A DNA stretch of 64,000 bases from Tricholoma matsutake (Eukaryota; Basidiomycota; Agaricomycetes; Agaricales; Tricholomataceae): assembly GCA_026075535.2 (NCBI GenBank), contig AP026538.1, positions 10,664,001-10,728,000 of the forward strand. The letters are read 5' to 3'. The translations under genes and the position numbers were made by a program. Below the pieces are notes generated by a model. The model saw only the letters and a list, made by a program, of their open reading frames with translations. It was not told where the DNA came from and searched no databases. Positions 63,980 through 64,000 of the stretch are shown piece after piece. The first letter of the stretch is position 1; the number at the start of each line of letters is the position of its first letter.

Positions 63980-64000
63980 CAAAACCCAGAACCCCTCCCC
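63980..64000 (+). other. Start of the 3' untranslated region of copy E
   Basis: Only 21 bp remain before the window edge. The 3' LTR is not included. Confidence 0.5.

Larger units (their letters stand above)
57977..64000 (+). mobile_element. Ty3/Gypsy chromovirus copy E, near full length to its chromodomain
   Basis: 5' LTR 57977-58641, self-complementary primer-binding site, gag, protease, basic repeat linker, RT, RNase H, integrase and chromodomain, stop at 63977-63979. The 3' LTR lies outside the window. It is inserted in copy D. It has about a dozen in-frame stops (almost all TGA) and a frameshift near 62040, so it is inactive in this form. Confidence 0.9.

Overview
The window looks like a transposon-rich stretch of a filamentous basidiomycete genome, most likely an Agaricomycete. 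The evidence is: (i) two copies of a gene with the CxC5/CxC6 cysteine clusters known from KDZ-transposase-associated proteins of mushrooms; (ii) the C-terminal region of a transposase of the kind seen in agaric Plavaka-type elements; (iii) several chromodomain Ty3/Gypsy elements, another Gypsy lineage common in agarics, and a Ty1/Copia element; and (iv) GT-AG introns of about 45-66 bp. The species cannot be named from the sequence. I see no conventional housekeeping gene.

Layout. 1-2.6 kb: degenerate ~112-bp satellite-like DNA. 2.6-5.5 kb: 5'-truncated chromodomain Gypsy (copy A) with its 3' LTR. 5.8-6.2 kb: a 418-bp fold-back. 6.7-9.1 kb: decayed transposase-related coding DNA on the minus strand. 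9.1-11.2 kb: a possible solo LTR and three tRNA-derived SINEs. 11.4-16.6 kb (+) and 23.7-18.9 kb (-): two diverged, inward-facing copies of one multi-exon cassette. Each has an acidic, Asn/Asp/Glu-rich ORF with a helical, Lys-rich C-terminus, followed by a CxC5/CxC6 protein. The right copy is nearly intact and the left one is broken. 16.7-18.9 and 23.9-27.5 kb: SINEs, a second fold-back, 90-bp tandem repeats, a repeat with a GGGCCC-type hairpin plus an intron-like segment, and an array of GC-rich hairpins with T-tracts. 27.6-29.0 kb: an unidentified plus-strand coding remnant. 29.2-33.4 kb (-): Gypsy copy C. 33.4-37.2 kb: further copies of the hairpin/intron-like repeat and unassigned DNA.

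37.2-45.3 kb is a Copia element broken by two Gypsy fragments (B1, B2); B2 itself carries a solo LTR with a 5-bp target duplication. 45.7-55.3 kb is a long Gypsy element (F) with two LTRs, gag, protease, RT, RNase H and integrase, plus an antisense, intron-containing gene between pol and the 3' LTR. The 3' LTR of F is interrupted by Gypsy copy D, which is interrupted by Gypsy copy E. E runs to the right edge and ends in a chromodomain.

Most retroelement ORFs are broken mainly by TGA codons. Where a sister copy can be compared directly, the intact codon is CGA, so C-to-T decay at CpG explains much of the damage. Coordinates of diverged repeats and exon borders were read by eye and may be off by a few bases.
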